The notes below the pieces were generated by a model. It saw only the letters and a list, made by a program, of their open reading frames with translations, did not search any database and was not told where the DNA came from. A stretch of DNA of 44,956 nt from an uncultured Prevotella sp. Its GTDB lineage: Bacteria > Bacteroidota > Bacteroidia > Bacteroidales > Bacteroidaceae. The DNA lies in assembly GCA_900322095.1 (NCBI GenBank), contig ONYS01000011.1, positions 1 through 44,956 on the forward strand, written 5' to 3'. Made by a program: the position numbers and the translations under genes. Below are positions 1-8,359 of this stretch, piece by piece (the first letter of the stretch is position 1; each line of letters opens with the position of its first letter).

Positions 1-244
1 GAAAATTCGTTTTCTGGCTCCATTTTCTCCTTTGTGGACCTGAACGAGGCGTTGATTTTTTGGGACCCGTGTGGGTCAAAATATTTATTCAGTGAACACC
101 AATTAAGCATCTTCTATGACTTCTAATAAAAATCAGGCTCAACGGAATTTTGATTGCAGAGAAGAAATGTGTACATCGACGAATAGTAAAGCTCACACAA
201 TGCCAATCGATGCAGTTAGAGCGACAAGAGACGTGTATTCTTGT
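1..244. other. Gene-free left edge
   Basis: No coding region can be supported here on either strand. The only structure is a short hairpin, GACCC-GTGT-GGGTC at 64-77, with T residues before it and A residues after it, so it could end transcripts weakly in either direction. The frames that are open here run into the repeat array that follows and look like chance. Confidence 0.5.
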
Positions 245-329
245 CTGCTGACAGCTGAGAGCAGAACTGCTGACAATTGAGAGCAGAACTGCTGACAGCT
301 GAGAGCAGAACTGCTGACAGCTGTCAGCA
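245..329. repeat. 22-bp tandem dyad array 1
   Basis: Three complete 22-base units (245-266, 267-288, 289-310) are followed by a 19-base partial unit (311-329). Each unit carries an 18-base near-palindrome centred on CAGCTG. In the second unit the centre is CAATTG, a paired change that keeps the symmetry. The last unit carries the perfect 18-base palindrome TGCTGACAGCTGTCAGCA at 312-329. The array lies 28 bases beyond the end of the zapB-zapA-rny operon. A period of 22 is not a multiple of three, so it is not a coding repeat. Array 2 at 20837-20921 has the same layout. Confidence 0.95.
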
Positions 330-356
330 ATCATCAACTCTCGGCTATTCTGCCTT

Positions 357-704
357 TCATAGTTTTCCAGACATCCATTGCTGATAGAAATAAGCCTTGA
401 CATCATTCAAGATATCAGCTTCCGAACGTTTATTAGTGATATAAGGCTTAATCATCTCCCAAATCACAAACCATACAATAATCAGTACGGCAACAATAAG
501 ATAGCGCAGCAACTCATTGCCCACAGGAATGCTTCCTTGATAGACAACAATCAGCGCAATGGGGACCAGCGACAGCCAGTCGCCCGCTGTGTTCATCCCC
601 TTACTGCGTTTCAGCTCCTCCTGAAAACGCGAAGGAGCAGCAGCCATCCACTCTTTGGAAGGCTTGCTGCTCCATATTTTTTCAAATTCTGCTTCGTATG
701 ACAT
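357..704 (-). CDS. Small membrane protein of unknown function
   Basis: A 115-residue protein, last gene of the zapB-like/zapA/rny transcription unit. The ATG at 704 is preferred to the in-frame GTG three bases upstream; the start is only a few bases from the rny stop (709), so the two are probably translationally coupled. Two hydrophobic segments are visible, around residues 43-57 (WLSLVPIALIVVYQG) and 65-85 (LRYLIVAVLIIVWFVIWEMI). They are flanked by a charged N-terminal half (EEFEKIWSSKPSKEW-like) and a charged C-terminal tail. I do not recognise the family. The position suggests a membrane-associated role near RNase Y, but that is inference only. Confidence 0.75.
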   Translation of the reverse strand: MSYEAEFEKIWSSKPSKEWMAAAPSRFQEELKRSKGMNTAGDWLSLVPIALIVVYQGSIPVGNELLRYLIVAVLIIVWFVIWEMIKPYITNKRSEADILNDVKAYFYQQWMSGKL

Positions 705-708
705 CACC

Positions 709-2244
709 TTACTTAGCGTAAGCCACCGAACGAGTCTCGCGGATCACAGTGATTTTCACCTGACCGGGATAAGTCATCTCGTTCTGAATCTTAGTAGCAA
801 TCTCGTTGCTCAGTTTAGAGCTGTCATCATCGCTCATCTTGTCGGCTCCAACGATTACTCGGAGTTCGCGGCCCGCCTGAATCGCATAGGTCTTCGTAAC
901 TCCAGGATAGCTCATAGCAATAGCTTCCAAATCGTTCAAACGCTTGATATAAGCCTCAACGATCTCACGACGTGCACCAGGACGAGCACCAGAGATAGCG
1001 TCGCAAACCTGAACGATAGGTGCGAGCAACGTCTGCATCTCAACCTCATCGTGGTGTGCGGCGATGGCATTCACGATATCCGGTTTCTCCTTATATTTCT
1101 CAGCAATCTTGGCTCCATAGAGTGCATGGGGCAATTCACTCTCCTCGTCGGGCACCTTACCGATATCATGCAGCAGTCCGGCACGCTTGGCTTTCTTAGG
1201 ATTCAAACCGAGTTCGGCAGCCATAACGGCACAGAGATTTGCAGTCTCGCGAGCATGCTGCAAAAGATTCTGACCGTACGAAGAACGATACTTCATCTTA
1301 CCAATGATGCGGATCAACTCAGGATGGAGACCATGAATACCAAGGTCGATGGCCGTGCGGCGTCCCGTCTCGATGATTTCATTCTCCAATTGTTTCTTCA
1401 CCTTGGCTACAACCTCTTCGATACGAGCAGGATGAATTCTGCCATCGGCCACAAGCTGATGCAGGGCCAAACGGCACACCTCACGGCGAATGGGATCGAA
1501 GGCAGAGATGACAATTGCCTCGGGAGTGTCATCAACTACAATCTCCACACCCGTTGCAGCCTCAAGAGCTCGGATATTACGTCCCTCACGTCCGATGATG
1601 CGGCCTTTGACCTCATCGTTGTCAATATGGAAAACGCTCACGGAGTTTTCGATAGCCGTTTCAGTGGCCACGCGCTGAATGGTCTGGATCACAATCTTCT
1701 TGGCCTGCATGTTGGCGTTGAGCTTGGCCTCGTCCATAATCTCATTCACGTAGCTTGCAGCATCAAGTTTGGCCTGATCCTTCATGCTCTCCACAAGACG
1801 GTTCTTAGCTTCCTCAGCACTCAAACCGGAAAGTTCTTCGAGCTTCAGGCGCTCCTGCTCCTGCATCTTGTCCAACTCAGCCTGCTTGGCTGTGATGAGT
1901 TTCTTCTCACTGTCAAGATGCTGCTGCATCTGATCAGCTTCCTGGCGACGACGGCTCAACTCCTCCTGTCGCTGATTAAGTGAAATCTCACGCTGTTTGA
2001 GGCGGTTCTCACTTTGTTGGATCTTCTGGTTGCGCTGCTGCACCTCTTTTTCCAACTCACTCTTCTTGTTGATGAATTTTTCTTTCACCTCCAAGAGTTT
2101 TTTCTCCTTGATTACCTCTGCGTCTTTCTGCGCCGTTTCTAAAATGCTTTTATATTTCCCGGTAGCTATATATCGGAAAATAGCATAGCCGCCACCGCAC
2201 CCCAAAAGCAGGGCGATGACTGCAGCAATGATTGTACCTATCAT
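709..2244 (-). CDS. rny: Ribonuclease Y
   Basis: Membrane-anchored endoribonuclease that starts mRNA decay (family knowledge). The 511-residue length is usual. Residues about 3-24 form one N-terminal membrane segment, and residues about 30-160 a long charged coiled coil rich in E, K and Q. A KH RNA-binding domain follows, with its GREG loop at 218-221, and then an HD hydrolase domain with the metal-binding His359-Asp360 in LLHDIGK. The gene begins 20 bases after zapA stops and is followed immediately by a small membrane protein, so it sits in an operon driven from the promoter at 2883-2914. All key motifs are intact. Confidence 0.97.
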   Translation of the reverse strand: MIGTIIAAVIALLLGCGGGYAIFRYIATGKYKSILETAQKDAEVIKEKKLLEVKEKFINKKSELEKEVQQRNQKIQQSENRLKQREISLNQRQEELSRRRQEADQMQQHLDSEKKLITAKQAELDKMQEQERLKLEELSGLSAEEAKNRLVESMKDQAKLDAASYVNEIMDEAKLNANMQAKKIVIQTIQRVATETAIENSVSVFHIDNDEVKGRIIGREGRNIRALEAATGVEIVVDDTPEAIVISAFDPIRREVCRLALHQLVADGRIHPARIEEVVAKVKKQLENEIIETGRRTAIDLGIHGLHPELIRIIGKMKYRSSYGQNLLQHARETANLCAVMAAELGLNPKKAKRAGLLHDIGKVPDEESELPHALYGAKIAEKYKEKPDIVNAIAAHHDEVEMQTLLAPIVQVCDAISGARPGARREIVEAYIKRLNDLEAIAMSYPGVTKTYAIQAGRELRVIVGADKMSDDDSSKLSNEIATKIQNEMTYPGQVKITVIRETRSVAYAK

Positions 2245-2264
2245 AATTCAAAATTATACATTTG

Positions 2265-2567
2265 TTATTTTTTCAACTCTTCTTCTATTTCCGTCGTGAG
2301 TTGAGAAAGCAACGTTTCAAATGGTTGCGTGTCGTTACGGTCTAATTCCATTTCATAACGCAACGCAATGTCAATCAAAGACATGTACAAAATATCCTTA
2401 TCGCTCTTTCTTCCCTTAAAGATTTGAGCGTATTGATTCACGACTTCAGTGATACGTTTTGCAGCCTTACGGTACAATCCTTCTTTTTCGGGCTCACAAT
2501 AGACCGAAAGAGTGGTGTCGTAGACGTGCAGTGAGATATGTTGTTTTGCCTTGTTTGTCTCAGCCAT
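2265..2567 (-). CDS. zapA: Cell division protein ZapA
   Basis: A 100-residue member of the ZapA family, which bundles FtsZ filaments at the division ring. The ATG at 2567 is chosen because it lies five bases after the stop of the upstream coiled-coil gene; the in-frame ATG at 2597 would overlap that gene by 25 bases. Visible features are the N-terminal strand region (ISLHVYDTTLSVYCEPEKEGLYRKAAK), which resembles ZapA cores, followed by a helical region (YAQIFKGRKSDKDILYMSLIDIALRYEMEL). It sits between a ZapB-like gene and rny, a common Bacteroidota arrangement. Confidence 0.85.
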   Translation of the reverse strand: MAETNKAKQHISLHVYDTTLSVYCEPEKEGLYRKAAKRITEVVNQYAQIFKGRKSDKDILYMSLIDIALRYEMELDRNDTQPFETLLSQLTTEIEEELKK

Positions 2568-2572
2568 TGCTT

Positions 2573-2863
2573 TTATTCGCTCAGCAACGTTATACACTTG
2601 TTAACCTCCCTGATCAGCTTCGCCACTTGTTTCTTGGCTCCGTCGAGGTCGCCATCAGTGATTTCCAGCATCTTGGCTGTTTTCAGGGAATTATACTCCG
2701 ACTGCTTTTGTGCTATTAGGTTCTCTAATTCCTTAATTTTCTTGTCGCGCTCGTCCACCATGGCGTAGAGCTCATTATTCTCCTTTTTCAATTCCTGGAA
2801 TTGAAAAATAAGTTGTCTCACGCGAGCAGAAAATGTTGTCAGAGTCTTTTCCTTCGCATCCAT
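2573..2863 (-). CDS. Small coiled-coil protein, ZapB-like
   Basis: A 96-residue protein, almost wholly coiled coil, with heptad-like spacing of leucine and isoleucine from about residue 15 to 65 (LIFQFQELKKENNELYAMV). It has no membrane segment. It is the first gene of the operon zapB-like/zapA/rny, with a very good promoter 20 bases upstream of its ATG. Size, fold and position next to zapA suggest a partner of ZapA at the division ring, by analogy with ZapB. Sequence alone cannot prove homology to proteobacterial ZapB, because coiled coils look alike. Confidence 0.75.
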   Translation of the reverse strand: MDAKEKTLTTFSARVRQLIFQFQELKKENNELYAMVDERDKKIKELENLIAQKQSEYNSLKTAKMLEITDGDLDGAKKQVAKLIREVNKCITLLSE

Positions 2864-2882
2864 TAGCAGTTTAATTTGTCTA

Positions 2883-2914
2883 CAAATTTAACGCAATTCT
2901 AATAAATAACCAAA
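2883..2914 (-). promoter_or_regulatory. Promoter of the zapB-zapA-rny operon
   Basis: On the minus strand TTTG (2914-2911), a 20-base spacer and TAAATTTG (2890-2883) match the Bacteroidota primary-sigma consensus TTTG/TAnnTTTG exactly. Transcription should begin about 13 bases before the ATG at 2863. Confidence 0.8.
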
Positions 2915-2944
2915 TATTTTAAAGTTTTTCTTTAGTCTTTGGCC

Positions 2945-3574
2945 TTATTTCTTGTTATCGTCGTCTTTTGGCTTAGGTTCCTTCTTGGCTAACATGACTA
3001 CTTGATACACAAAGTCGGTCACCCATTTTGGTGAGAAGCCAAGACGATGGTTGTATTTTCTCACCTCTATCACGGTTTTCATCACCGAAGGATCCTTGAA
3101 GTCGTTCTTTTGGAAAATATCCTCAACGGTTTGTTCTGTAAGGTTATAGATAGTCTTCTTGAAGATTGAAGGCACACGCAACTTGTATTTCATCAGGTTG
3201 CCAATGAGCATCATCAGATCCTGTGTGAACCCCTGGAACTGAAGCATATAGGGTTGTACATCCTGCAAGTGGCGGCAACTCTTACGAATACTCTGGTCGA
3301 TTTCCTTGAAGAATGAATCATCGGTATTGTAGATGTCTTTCATCATCTTCTTGCAGTGACTCTTCTCGCCAATTCCCAGTTTGTTATTCACTGTCGGTAC
3401 ATGGAGCGTCGCCTTGAACGTACGCAAGTCGGGCAGCATTGACAGATTGGTGATGCCGAGGTTGGCAGCCAGCGCAGCCTGAAAATAGACCCTTATCAGC
3501 GTCATGTAGTCCTCCATGCCGCCTGTTTTTTGTTCGTTTTCCTTTTTATTGAACAGTTTTGAAATAAAACTCAT
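2945..3574 (-). CDS. Conserved hypothetical protein
   Basis: A 209-residue soluble protein that I do not recognise. It starts with a short basic N-terminus (MSFISKLFNKK), has no signal peptide or membrane segment, and ends in a charged tail (PKPKDDDNKK). The body appears mostly helical, with many conserved-looking aromatic and basic positions (YMLQFQGF, KYNHRLGFSPKWV). It has its own promoter at 3612-3642 and stops 31 bases before the promoter of the zap operon, so the two units run in tandem. Codon use and base composition resemble its neighbours, which supports a real gene. Confidence 0.75.
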   Translation of the reverse strand: MSFISKLFNKKENEQKTGGMEDYMTLIRVYFQAALAANLGITNLSMLPDLRTFKATLHVPTVNNKLGIGEKSHCKKMMKDIYNTDDSFFKEIDQSIRKSCRHLQDVQPYMLQFQGFTQDLMMLIGNLMKYKLRVPSIFKKTIYNLTEQTVEDIFQKNDFKDPSVMKTVIEVRKYNHRLGFSPKWVTDFVYQVVMLAKKEPKPKDDDNKK

Positions 3575-3611
3575 TTTTGTTGTGGATTTGTATATACATT
3601 ATTTATTTGTG

Positions 3612-3642
3612 CAAAGATAACTGAAAATATCGAAATTGCAAA
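3612..3642 (-). promoter_or_regulatory. Promoter of the gene at 2945-3574
   Basis: On the minus strand TTTG (3642-3639), a 19-base spacer and TATCTTTG (3619-3612) match the Bacteroidota consensus exactly, about 38 bases before the ATG at 3574. Confidence 0.8.
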
Positions 3643-3759
3643 AGCTTTTTCCGTTTACTTCATTTCTTTCCAACGATTTGCGTGGTTCAACAAGTCACGC
3701 ACAGCGTTAAGGTAGAAACACATCGCAATAAATTTCCTCTGTTTGCGTTATCCAAACAT

Positions 3760-5880
3760 ATGAAGAATAAACAACAAACACAATACAAGGACAGAGACGG
3801 CAAACTGTCGTTTCTCTGTTTCTTACCGTTTTTCGCTATATCTTTGATTTTGCTCTCACTCACGAGTTGCGGTGCCGACAAGCATCTGAAAAAAGGTGAG
3901 AAATATCTCGCTTTAGGCGAATATTTCGATGCTGGCAACGAGTACAAGCAGGCCTACAGAATGACCCAGCCCAAAGATCGCGACAAACGGGGCGACATTG
4001 CCTTGAAGATGGCCTACTGCTATTCGAAAAGTCTACAGTCGGAGAAGGCCATCGCGGCATACTCCAACGCCATCCGCTATAACAGAGCAAGCCAGGGCGA
4101 CAGCCTCTCATACGCCCGACTGCTGCTCAAGTCCGGGGCATATCCTGCAGCCGAAAAGATTCTGACCGAGTTGCACAAGGAACAGCCCGACGACCAACTC
4201 ACGACAGATGCATTGATTTCTGCCCAGCGGGCTCCCAAATGGAAGAAAGACGGCAGCCGCTACACGGTGAAGCGCATGGATGTGTTCAATTCCCGACGCG
4301 CAGAATACTGCCCCATGCTGTTCGGCGACAATTACGACCAACTCTATTTCACGTCCACCCGCAATGAAGCTATGGGCGATGAACTCAGCGGCATAACGGG
4401 TACGAAACCTGGAGACATCTTTCTGTCACAGAAGGACGACGCCGGCAAATGGTCGAAGCCAGAAGTGGTGACCGGAGGACTGAACACCAACAACGACGAA
4501 GGTGCTTGCAGTTTCTCAACCGACGGTCGGGAGATGTATCTCACCCAGTGCACCACCGATCCCACTTATCCCCGATATGCTACCATCGTGAAATCCAGCC
4601 GTTCGGATGCCGCATGGGGGAAAGCCTCGGAGGTGAAGCTTACTGGCGATACGCTCTCCAACTTTGCCCACCCCGCCATCTCTCCCGACGGACTATGGCT
4701 CTATTTCACGAGCGACATGCCCGGTGGTAAGGGTGGACTCGACATCTGGCGCGTGCGCATCACGCCAGCCGGATTCGGAGGCGTGGAAAATCTTGGCGAG
4801 CCTATCAACACGGCAGGCAACGAATGCTTCCCGACGTTCAGGCCAAACGGCGACTTCTATTTCTCTTCCGACGGACATCCAGGCATGGGCGGCCTCGACA
4901 TCTATATTGCCACGGTCGGCAGCGACGGCAAATACAAGCTGTTCCACCCCGGCTACCCGCTCAACTCCAGCGGCGACGATTTCGGCATGACATTCGAGGG
5001 GCCCTACAACCGTGGTTTTTTCTCCAGCAATCGTGGCGACGGCCGCGGGTGGGACCATATCTATTCGTTTGAGAATCCGGAGATTGTCAACACCATCAAA
5101 GGCTGGGTGTATGAGATGGATGGCTATGAACTTCCCGCCGCACAGGTGCAACTCATCGGTGACGACGGAACCAACGAGAAGCTATCGGTTAAGAGCGACG
5201 GTTCGTTTACGAAAGTCGTGCGCCCGGGTGTCACCTATCTCATCATGGCCTCATGCAAGGGTTACCTCAACCATAAGGAGGAAATCACGATAAAGAAGAC
5301 AGAAGAAAGTCATGAAGACGTGCTCCAATTCCCTCTGGCCAGCATCACGGCTCCAGTGCTCATCGACAATATTTTCTATGATTTCGACAAGGCCACCCTC
5401 CGGCCCGAATCGACGAAGGCTTTGGACGACTTAGTAAAACTGCTCAATGAGAATCCCAACGTGACCATCGAATTGTCAGCCCACTGCGACTACAAAGGTT
5501 CAGACGCTTACAACCAGAAGCTTTCCCAGCGCAGAGCTGAGGCAGTGGTGCAATATCTTATCGGGCACGGAATCGCCGCCGACCGACTTACTCCCGTCGG
5601 CTATGGAAAGAGTAAGCCCAAAGTGGTGAAGAAGAAGCTGACAGAGAAGTATCCTTGGCTGAAAGAAGGTGATACGCTGACGGAGGATTACATCAAGAAG
5701 CTAAAGAAAGATCAGCAAGAAATCTGCAACCAGCTCAACCGTCGCACGGAATTCATCGTCCTTCGCACCACCTACGGCATGTTTGATAAGAATGGCAACC
5801 TCAAACAACAGCCCAAAGCCAAAGAGGAGGAACAAAAGAAGACTTCTAACGAAGAAGACGAATACAACATCTATTTCTAG
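3760..5880 (+). CDS. PorE-like lipoprotein (TPR, PD40 propeller, OmpA domain)
   Basis: Domain order matches PorE, the peptidoglycan-binding outer-membrane subunit of type IX secretion. The ATG at 3760 gives a lipoprotein signal with lipobox LTSC (Cys37); the longer in-frame start at 3682 would bury that signal. After the lipid anchor come TPR helices (about 40-140) and a beta-propeller of WD40-like PD40 repeats (about 160-440, with recurring FSTDGREMYL, SPDGLWLYFTSD and FSSDGHPGMGGLDIY). Next are a carboxypeptidase-regulatory-like fold (about 450-530) and an OmpA C-terminal domain (about 540-670) with AHCDYKG and NQKLSQRRAEAV. The Asp and Arg used by OmpA domains to hold diaminopimelate are present. 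A lysine- and glutamate-rich tail closes the 706 residues. It is monocistronic, with a strong terminator directly after the stop. Confidence 0.85.
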   Translation: MKNKQQTQYKDRDGKLSFLCFLPFFAISLILLSLTSCGADKHLKKGEKYLALGEYFDAGNEYKQAYRMTQPKDRDKRGDIALKMAYCYSKSLQSEKAIAAYSNAIRYNRASQGDSLSYARLLLKSGAYPAAEKILTELHKEQPDDQLTTDALISAQRAPKWKKDGSRYTVKRMDVFNSRRAEYCPMLFGDNYDQLYFTSTRNEAMGDELSGITGTKPGDIFLSQKDDAGKWSKPEVVTGGLNTNNDEGACSFSTDGREMYLTQCTTDPTYPRYATIVKSSRSDAAWGKASEVKLTGDTLSNFAHPAISPDGLWLYFTSDMPGGKGGLDIWRVRITPAGFGGVENLGEPINTAGNECFPTFRPNGDFYFSSDGHPGMGGLDIYIATVGSDGKYKLFHPGYPLNSSGDDFGMTFEGPYNRGFFSSNRGDGRGWDHIYSFENPEIVNTIKGWVYEMDGYELPAAQVQLIGDDGTNEKLSVKSDGSFTKVVRPGVTYLIMASCKGYLNHKEEITIKKTEESHEDVLQFPLASITAPVLIDNIFYDFDKATLRPESTKALDDLVKLLNENPNVTIELSAHCDYKGSDAYNQKLSQRRAEAVVQYLIGHGIAADRLTPVGYGKSKPKVVKKKLTEKYPWLKEGDTLTEDYIKKLKKDQQEICNQLNRRTEFIVLRTTYGMFDKNGNLKQQPKAKEEEQKKTSNEEDEYNIYF

Positions 5881-5928
5881 CTACAAAAATCCCCGACTTT
5901 CCATCAAGAAAGACGGGGATTTTTGTAG
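5881..5928. terminator. Bidirectional terminator after the PorE-like gene
   Basis: A 15-base perfect stem (5881-5895 with 5914-5928), a one-base A/A mismatch, and a further five paired bases (5897-5901 with 5908-5912) surround a six-base loop. The outer stem ends in AAAAA on the left and TTTTT on the right, so it should work in both directions and also serve the convergent gene at 6183. Confidence 0.9.
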
Positions 5929-5956
5929 GTGGTGACGTAAATTACAAAAGGTTGTT

Positions 5957-6104
5957 GCTTTCCGACGTTTTTCGGAAAATCGTCTAACCTACATTATTCA
6001 TGGAGATTATTTTTCACACGAATATCCATAAATTATCCATAAATTTCTCATGAATATAATCATTTACGAATAATTTATGGGCAGGCTAACGCACGTCGGA
6101 AAGC
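5957..6104. repeat. 148-bp palindromic element with terminal inverted repeats
   Basis: The ends are perfect 12-base inverted repeats, GCTTTCCGACGT (5957-5968) and ACGTCGGAAAGC (6093-6104). Further inside the arms match imperfectly (TAACCTACATTATTCAT on the left against the complement of the region around 6066-6090). The AT-rich centre repeats ATCCATAAATT twice and contains an inverted ATAATTTATGG. No coding potential and no clear target-site duplication are seen. It lies between two convergent genes. It could be a small non-autonomous mobile element or a REP-like structure. Confidence 0.6.
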
Positions 6105-6182
6105 ATGATTGCATGGTTTCGATAGAACTGTTTGTTGTGGAAGTTCACGGTTTGTAGATTCCACCTGCGGCCAAGCCAACTC

Positions 6183-6899
6183 CTATCGCCCTTCGTCAAC
6201 GATGGGATAGAGTTCGATGAACTCGCCCTGATGGGATTTCCCGTCGTCGACGACTTGCTCTATCTTCTGGGCTACAACTTCCACTGAGTGAGAGCCAGGG
6301 CCTGTATAGTGATTGTTCAGGTCGGTGGAAGTGGCACCGGGATGAATATCGAATATTTCCACAGGGAGTTTACGCTTCTGGAAATCAAGCGCCATTACAC
6401 CCATCATCGCATTTTGAGCGGCCTTGCTGGCAACGTAAGCCATCGGATGCCAATAGGGACTTACCTCGGAAGGCACTGTGATATTGACAATCCGTCCGCT
6501 ATTCTTGATCAAGAGCGGTAAGAGTGCGCTGGTGAACATGAACGTTCCGACATAGTTTACTTGAATAGTGGCCTGCACGTCAGTCAGTTCACTCTCATAA
6601 CTGTCGACTTCCATATTGCCGGGAATGCCCGCATTGTTGACCAGCAATGTCAAGTCGGGATGTTTCTCCGTGATAACACGTGCATCATTCTTCAAAGATG
6701 CATTGTCGGATAAGTCTACATGCTGCCATCCAACAACGTCGATGCCTTCTTTCGTCAGCCTTTCGACAGCATCCAAGGCCCTTGCCTCATTGCGTGCTCC
6801 CACAACGATCTGCCATCCGGCACGTCCGAGCGCTTCACAAATACCAAATCCAATGCCCTTGTTGGCACCTGTAACGAGAACTTTTCCTTTCTTGTCCAT
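6183..6899 (-). CDS. SDR family oxidoreductase
   Basis: Short-chain dehydrogenase/reductase, an NAD(P)-dependent Rossmann-fold enzyme; the substrate cannot be read from sequence. From the ATG at 6899 it has about 238 residues, a usual length (a second ATG lies two codons upstream at 6905). Visible motifs are the cofactor loop TGANKGIG near the N-terminus, NNAGIPG in the middle, a serine in the VTVPSEVS stretch, and the catalytic YVASK tetrad segment. Arginine after the second strand (GARNEAR) favours NADPH. It has its own promoter at 6941-6973 and appears monocistronic. Confidence 0.9.
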   Translation of the reverse strand: MDKKGKVLVTGANKGIGFGICEALGRAGWQIVVGARNEARALDAVERLTKEGIDVVGWQHVDLSDNASLKNDARVITEKHPDLTLLVNNAGIPGNMEVDSYESELTDVQATIQVNYVGTFMFTSALLPLLIKNSGRIVNITVPSEVSPYWHPMAYVASKAAQNAMMGVMALDFQKRKLPVEIFDIHPGATSTDLNNHYTGPGSHSVEVVAQKIEQVVDDGKSHQGEFIELYPIVDEGR

Positions 6900-6940
6900 A
6901 ATCATTGAAAATATCTAGTTCGTTTAAATGTTTTGACATG

Positions 6941-6973
6941 CAAATGTACACATTTTTTTTGAAATATTACAAA
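6941..6973 (-). promoter_or_regulatory. Promoter of the SDR gene
   Basis: On the minus strand TTTG (6973-6970), a 21-base spacer and TACATTTG (6948-6941) match the consensus. The predicted transcript begins about 35 bases before the start codon. Confidence 0.7.
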
Positions 6974-6992
6974 TACAATGTGCGATGTCGGA

Positions 6993-7004
6993 TGACAGCT
7001 GTCA
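6993..7004. repeat. Solitary core of the dyad-array motif
   Basis: The 12-base palindrome TGACAGCTGTCA is identical to the centre of the perfect palindromes that close arrays 1 and 2. Here it stands alone between hemW and the SDR gene, 20 bases upstream of the SDR -33 box. Confidence 0.5.
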
Positions 7005-7081
7005 AACGACAACTACAGAAGAATTTTAGATGAACGCACGATCTGATATTATCAATGAAATTCCGAATATAGCGCAAGGGG

Positions 7082-8191
7082 TCAGACATCCATCAAGTCA
7101 GACATAATCATATTGGAAACAACGATTCCGCTGCGAGTCAATCTCATTCTTCCATTTTTAATCTCCAACATACCTTTATTAATATAGGTAGCAGCCGAGT
7201 TGAGAATGAATTGTCGATGTTCGGCATCAAGAAGAGCAAGATCAAGACCTTCGCTTGTTCGCAATGCCGTCATCACCATATCGTCGTAGTGGGTATTGCG
7301 GTCGATGATTTCGCTTTCTGAAGGCCGGTGTCCTTTCTCTATAGCTTCCATATAAGCAATGAGATTACTCACATTCCAACTGCGCGTACTGATGTCATAG
7401 CTGTGGGCCGCAGCTCCTAGACCGATGTAAGGTGTGTTGTTCCAGTAGCTTGAATTGTGACGGCTGCGGAAGCCAGGACGTGCAAAGTTGCTGATTTCAT
7501 AATGCTCATAGCCGGCAGCCACAAGTTTGTCGATAAGGATGTCGTACATTTTGAGACTCGTTTCTTCGTCAGCCTCTTTCACCTCACCTCTTTCCAACAT
7601 ATTATAAAGAGGTGTACCCTCCTCAAACATTAAGCCATAGGCCGAAATGTGTTCTACCTTCAGCTTCAGGGCCTCATCGATGTCGCGTGTCCAATCTTCT
7701 ATCGTCTCGCCGGGAAAGCCAAACATCAAGTCTATGCTGATGTTGCCTATGCCCAACTCGCGCAAAATGTCCACAGCTTGCCGGGCCTCTTTGGCCGTAT
7801 GGCGACGATGAAGAAACTTTAGTCGCGTATCGGAGAAGGTCTGAACACCCATGCTCACCCGGTTCACGGGAAGAGATTCAAACAAATCCTTTCTCACATC
7901 ATCAGGATTACATTCCATTGTAATCTCCATATCGGGAGAAAAGACCTTACCAAAGCATTCTTCCATGCAGGAGAAAAGACGCAGCAAGTTTTCATGAGAA
8001 AGTTGGCTGGGAGTACCGCCACCTAAATAGATGGTGGCGAGCTGCCCATCGACCTCATTGCGTCTCATGCGCATCTCCTTGCAAAGGCATTCGACGTAGC
8101 GATTCTGCAAGTCAGGTCTGACTGTAGAGTAAAAGCCGCAGTAGATGCAACGGCTGGCACAGAAAGGAATATGTATGTATAAACCGGTCAT
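7082..8191 (-). CDS. hemW: Radical SAM heme chaperone HemW
   Basis: Family member of HemW, formerly annotated as oxygen-independent coproporphyrinogen oxidase. HemW carries heme to target proteins and is distinct from HemN. The 369 residues start with the radical SAM cluster motif CASRCIYC (Cys11, Cys15, Cys18). GGGTPSQL and a SAM-binding region (MECNPDD, SMGVQTF, DLMFGFPGET) follow, and the HemW C-terminal domain comes last. HemW-type proteins have the CxxxCxxC pattern seen here and lack the N-terminal extension of HemN. A -7 box lies only seven bases from the ATG, so the transcript probably has almost no leader. Confidence 0.92.
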   Translation of the reverse strand: MTGLYIHIPFCASRCIYCGFYSTVRPDLQNRYVECLCKEMRMRRNEVDGQLATIYLGGGTPSQLSHENLLRLFSCMEECFGKVFSPDMEITMECNPDDVRKDLFESLPVNRVSMGVQTFSDTRLKFLHRRHTAKEARQAVDILRELGIGNISIDLMFGFPGETIEDWTRDIDEALKLKVEHISAYGLMFEEGTPLYNMLERGEVKEADEETSLKMYDILIDKLVAAGYEHYEISNFARPGFRSRHNSSYWNNTPYIGLGAAAHSYDISTRSWNVSNLIAYMEAIEKGHRPSESEIIDRNTHYDDMVMTALRTSEGLDLALLDAEHRQFILNSAATYINKGMLEIKNGRMRLTRSGIVVSNMIMSDLMDV

Positions 8192-8198
8192 TTTGCGG

Positions 8199-8206
8199 CA
8201 AAATTA
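8199..8206 (-). promoter_or_regulatory. -7 box of hemW, near-leaderless
   Basis: TAATTTTG on the minus strand (8206-8199) matches TAnnTTTG and is only seven bases from the hemW ATG. No convincing TTTG is seen at the usual distance upstream, so this is a one-box call. Confidence 0.5.
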
Positions 8207-8246
8207 CTAATAAGTTTTAAAAGTAATAACGATTTTGACAATTTCT

Positions 8247-8278
8247 TTTGGCAATCTCAACAAAATTCAATAATTTAG
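8247..8278 (+). promoter_or_regulatory. Candidate promoter of the EF-G paralogue
   Basis: TTTG (8247-8250), a 20-base spacer and TAATTTAG (8271-8278, one mismatch to TAnnTTTG) would give a leader of about 75 bases before the ATG at 8360. Confidence 0.45.
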
Positions 8279-8359
8279 ACGGCGATTTAAATAATCCTAT
8301 AAAGAACTGTCTACGGACTCCTAAATAGAAATATTTACTAACTCTTAAAACCTGTTGAT

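Noticed and set aside
655-1983. 442-codon open frame antisense to rny
   Set aside because: It mirrors the rny coding sequence, has no recognisable domain, and rny has all its expected motifs. The same applies to the 612-codon frame at 8345-10183 opposite the EF-G paralogue.
2245-2264. 6S RNA next to zapA, as in proteobacteria
   Set aside because: The gap between zapA and rny is 20 bases, too small for an RNA gene.
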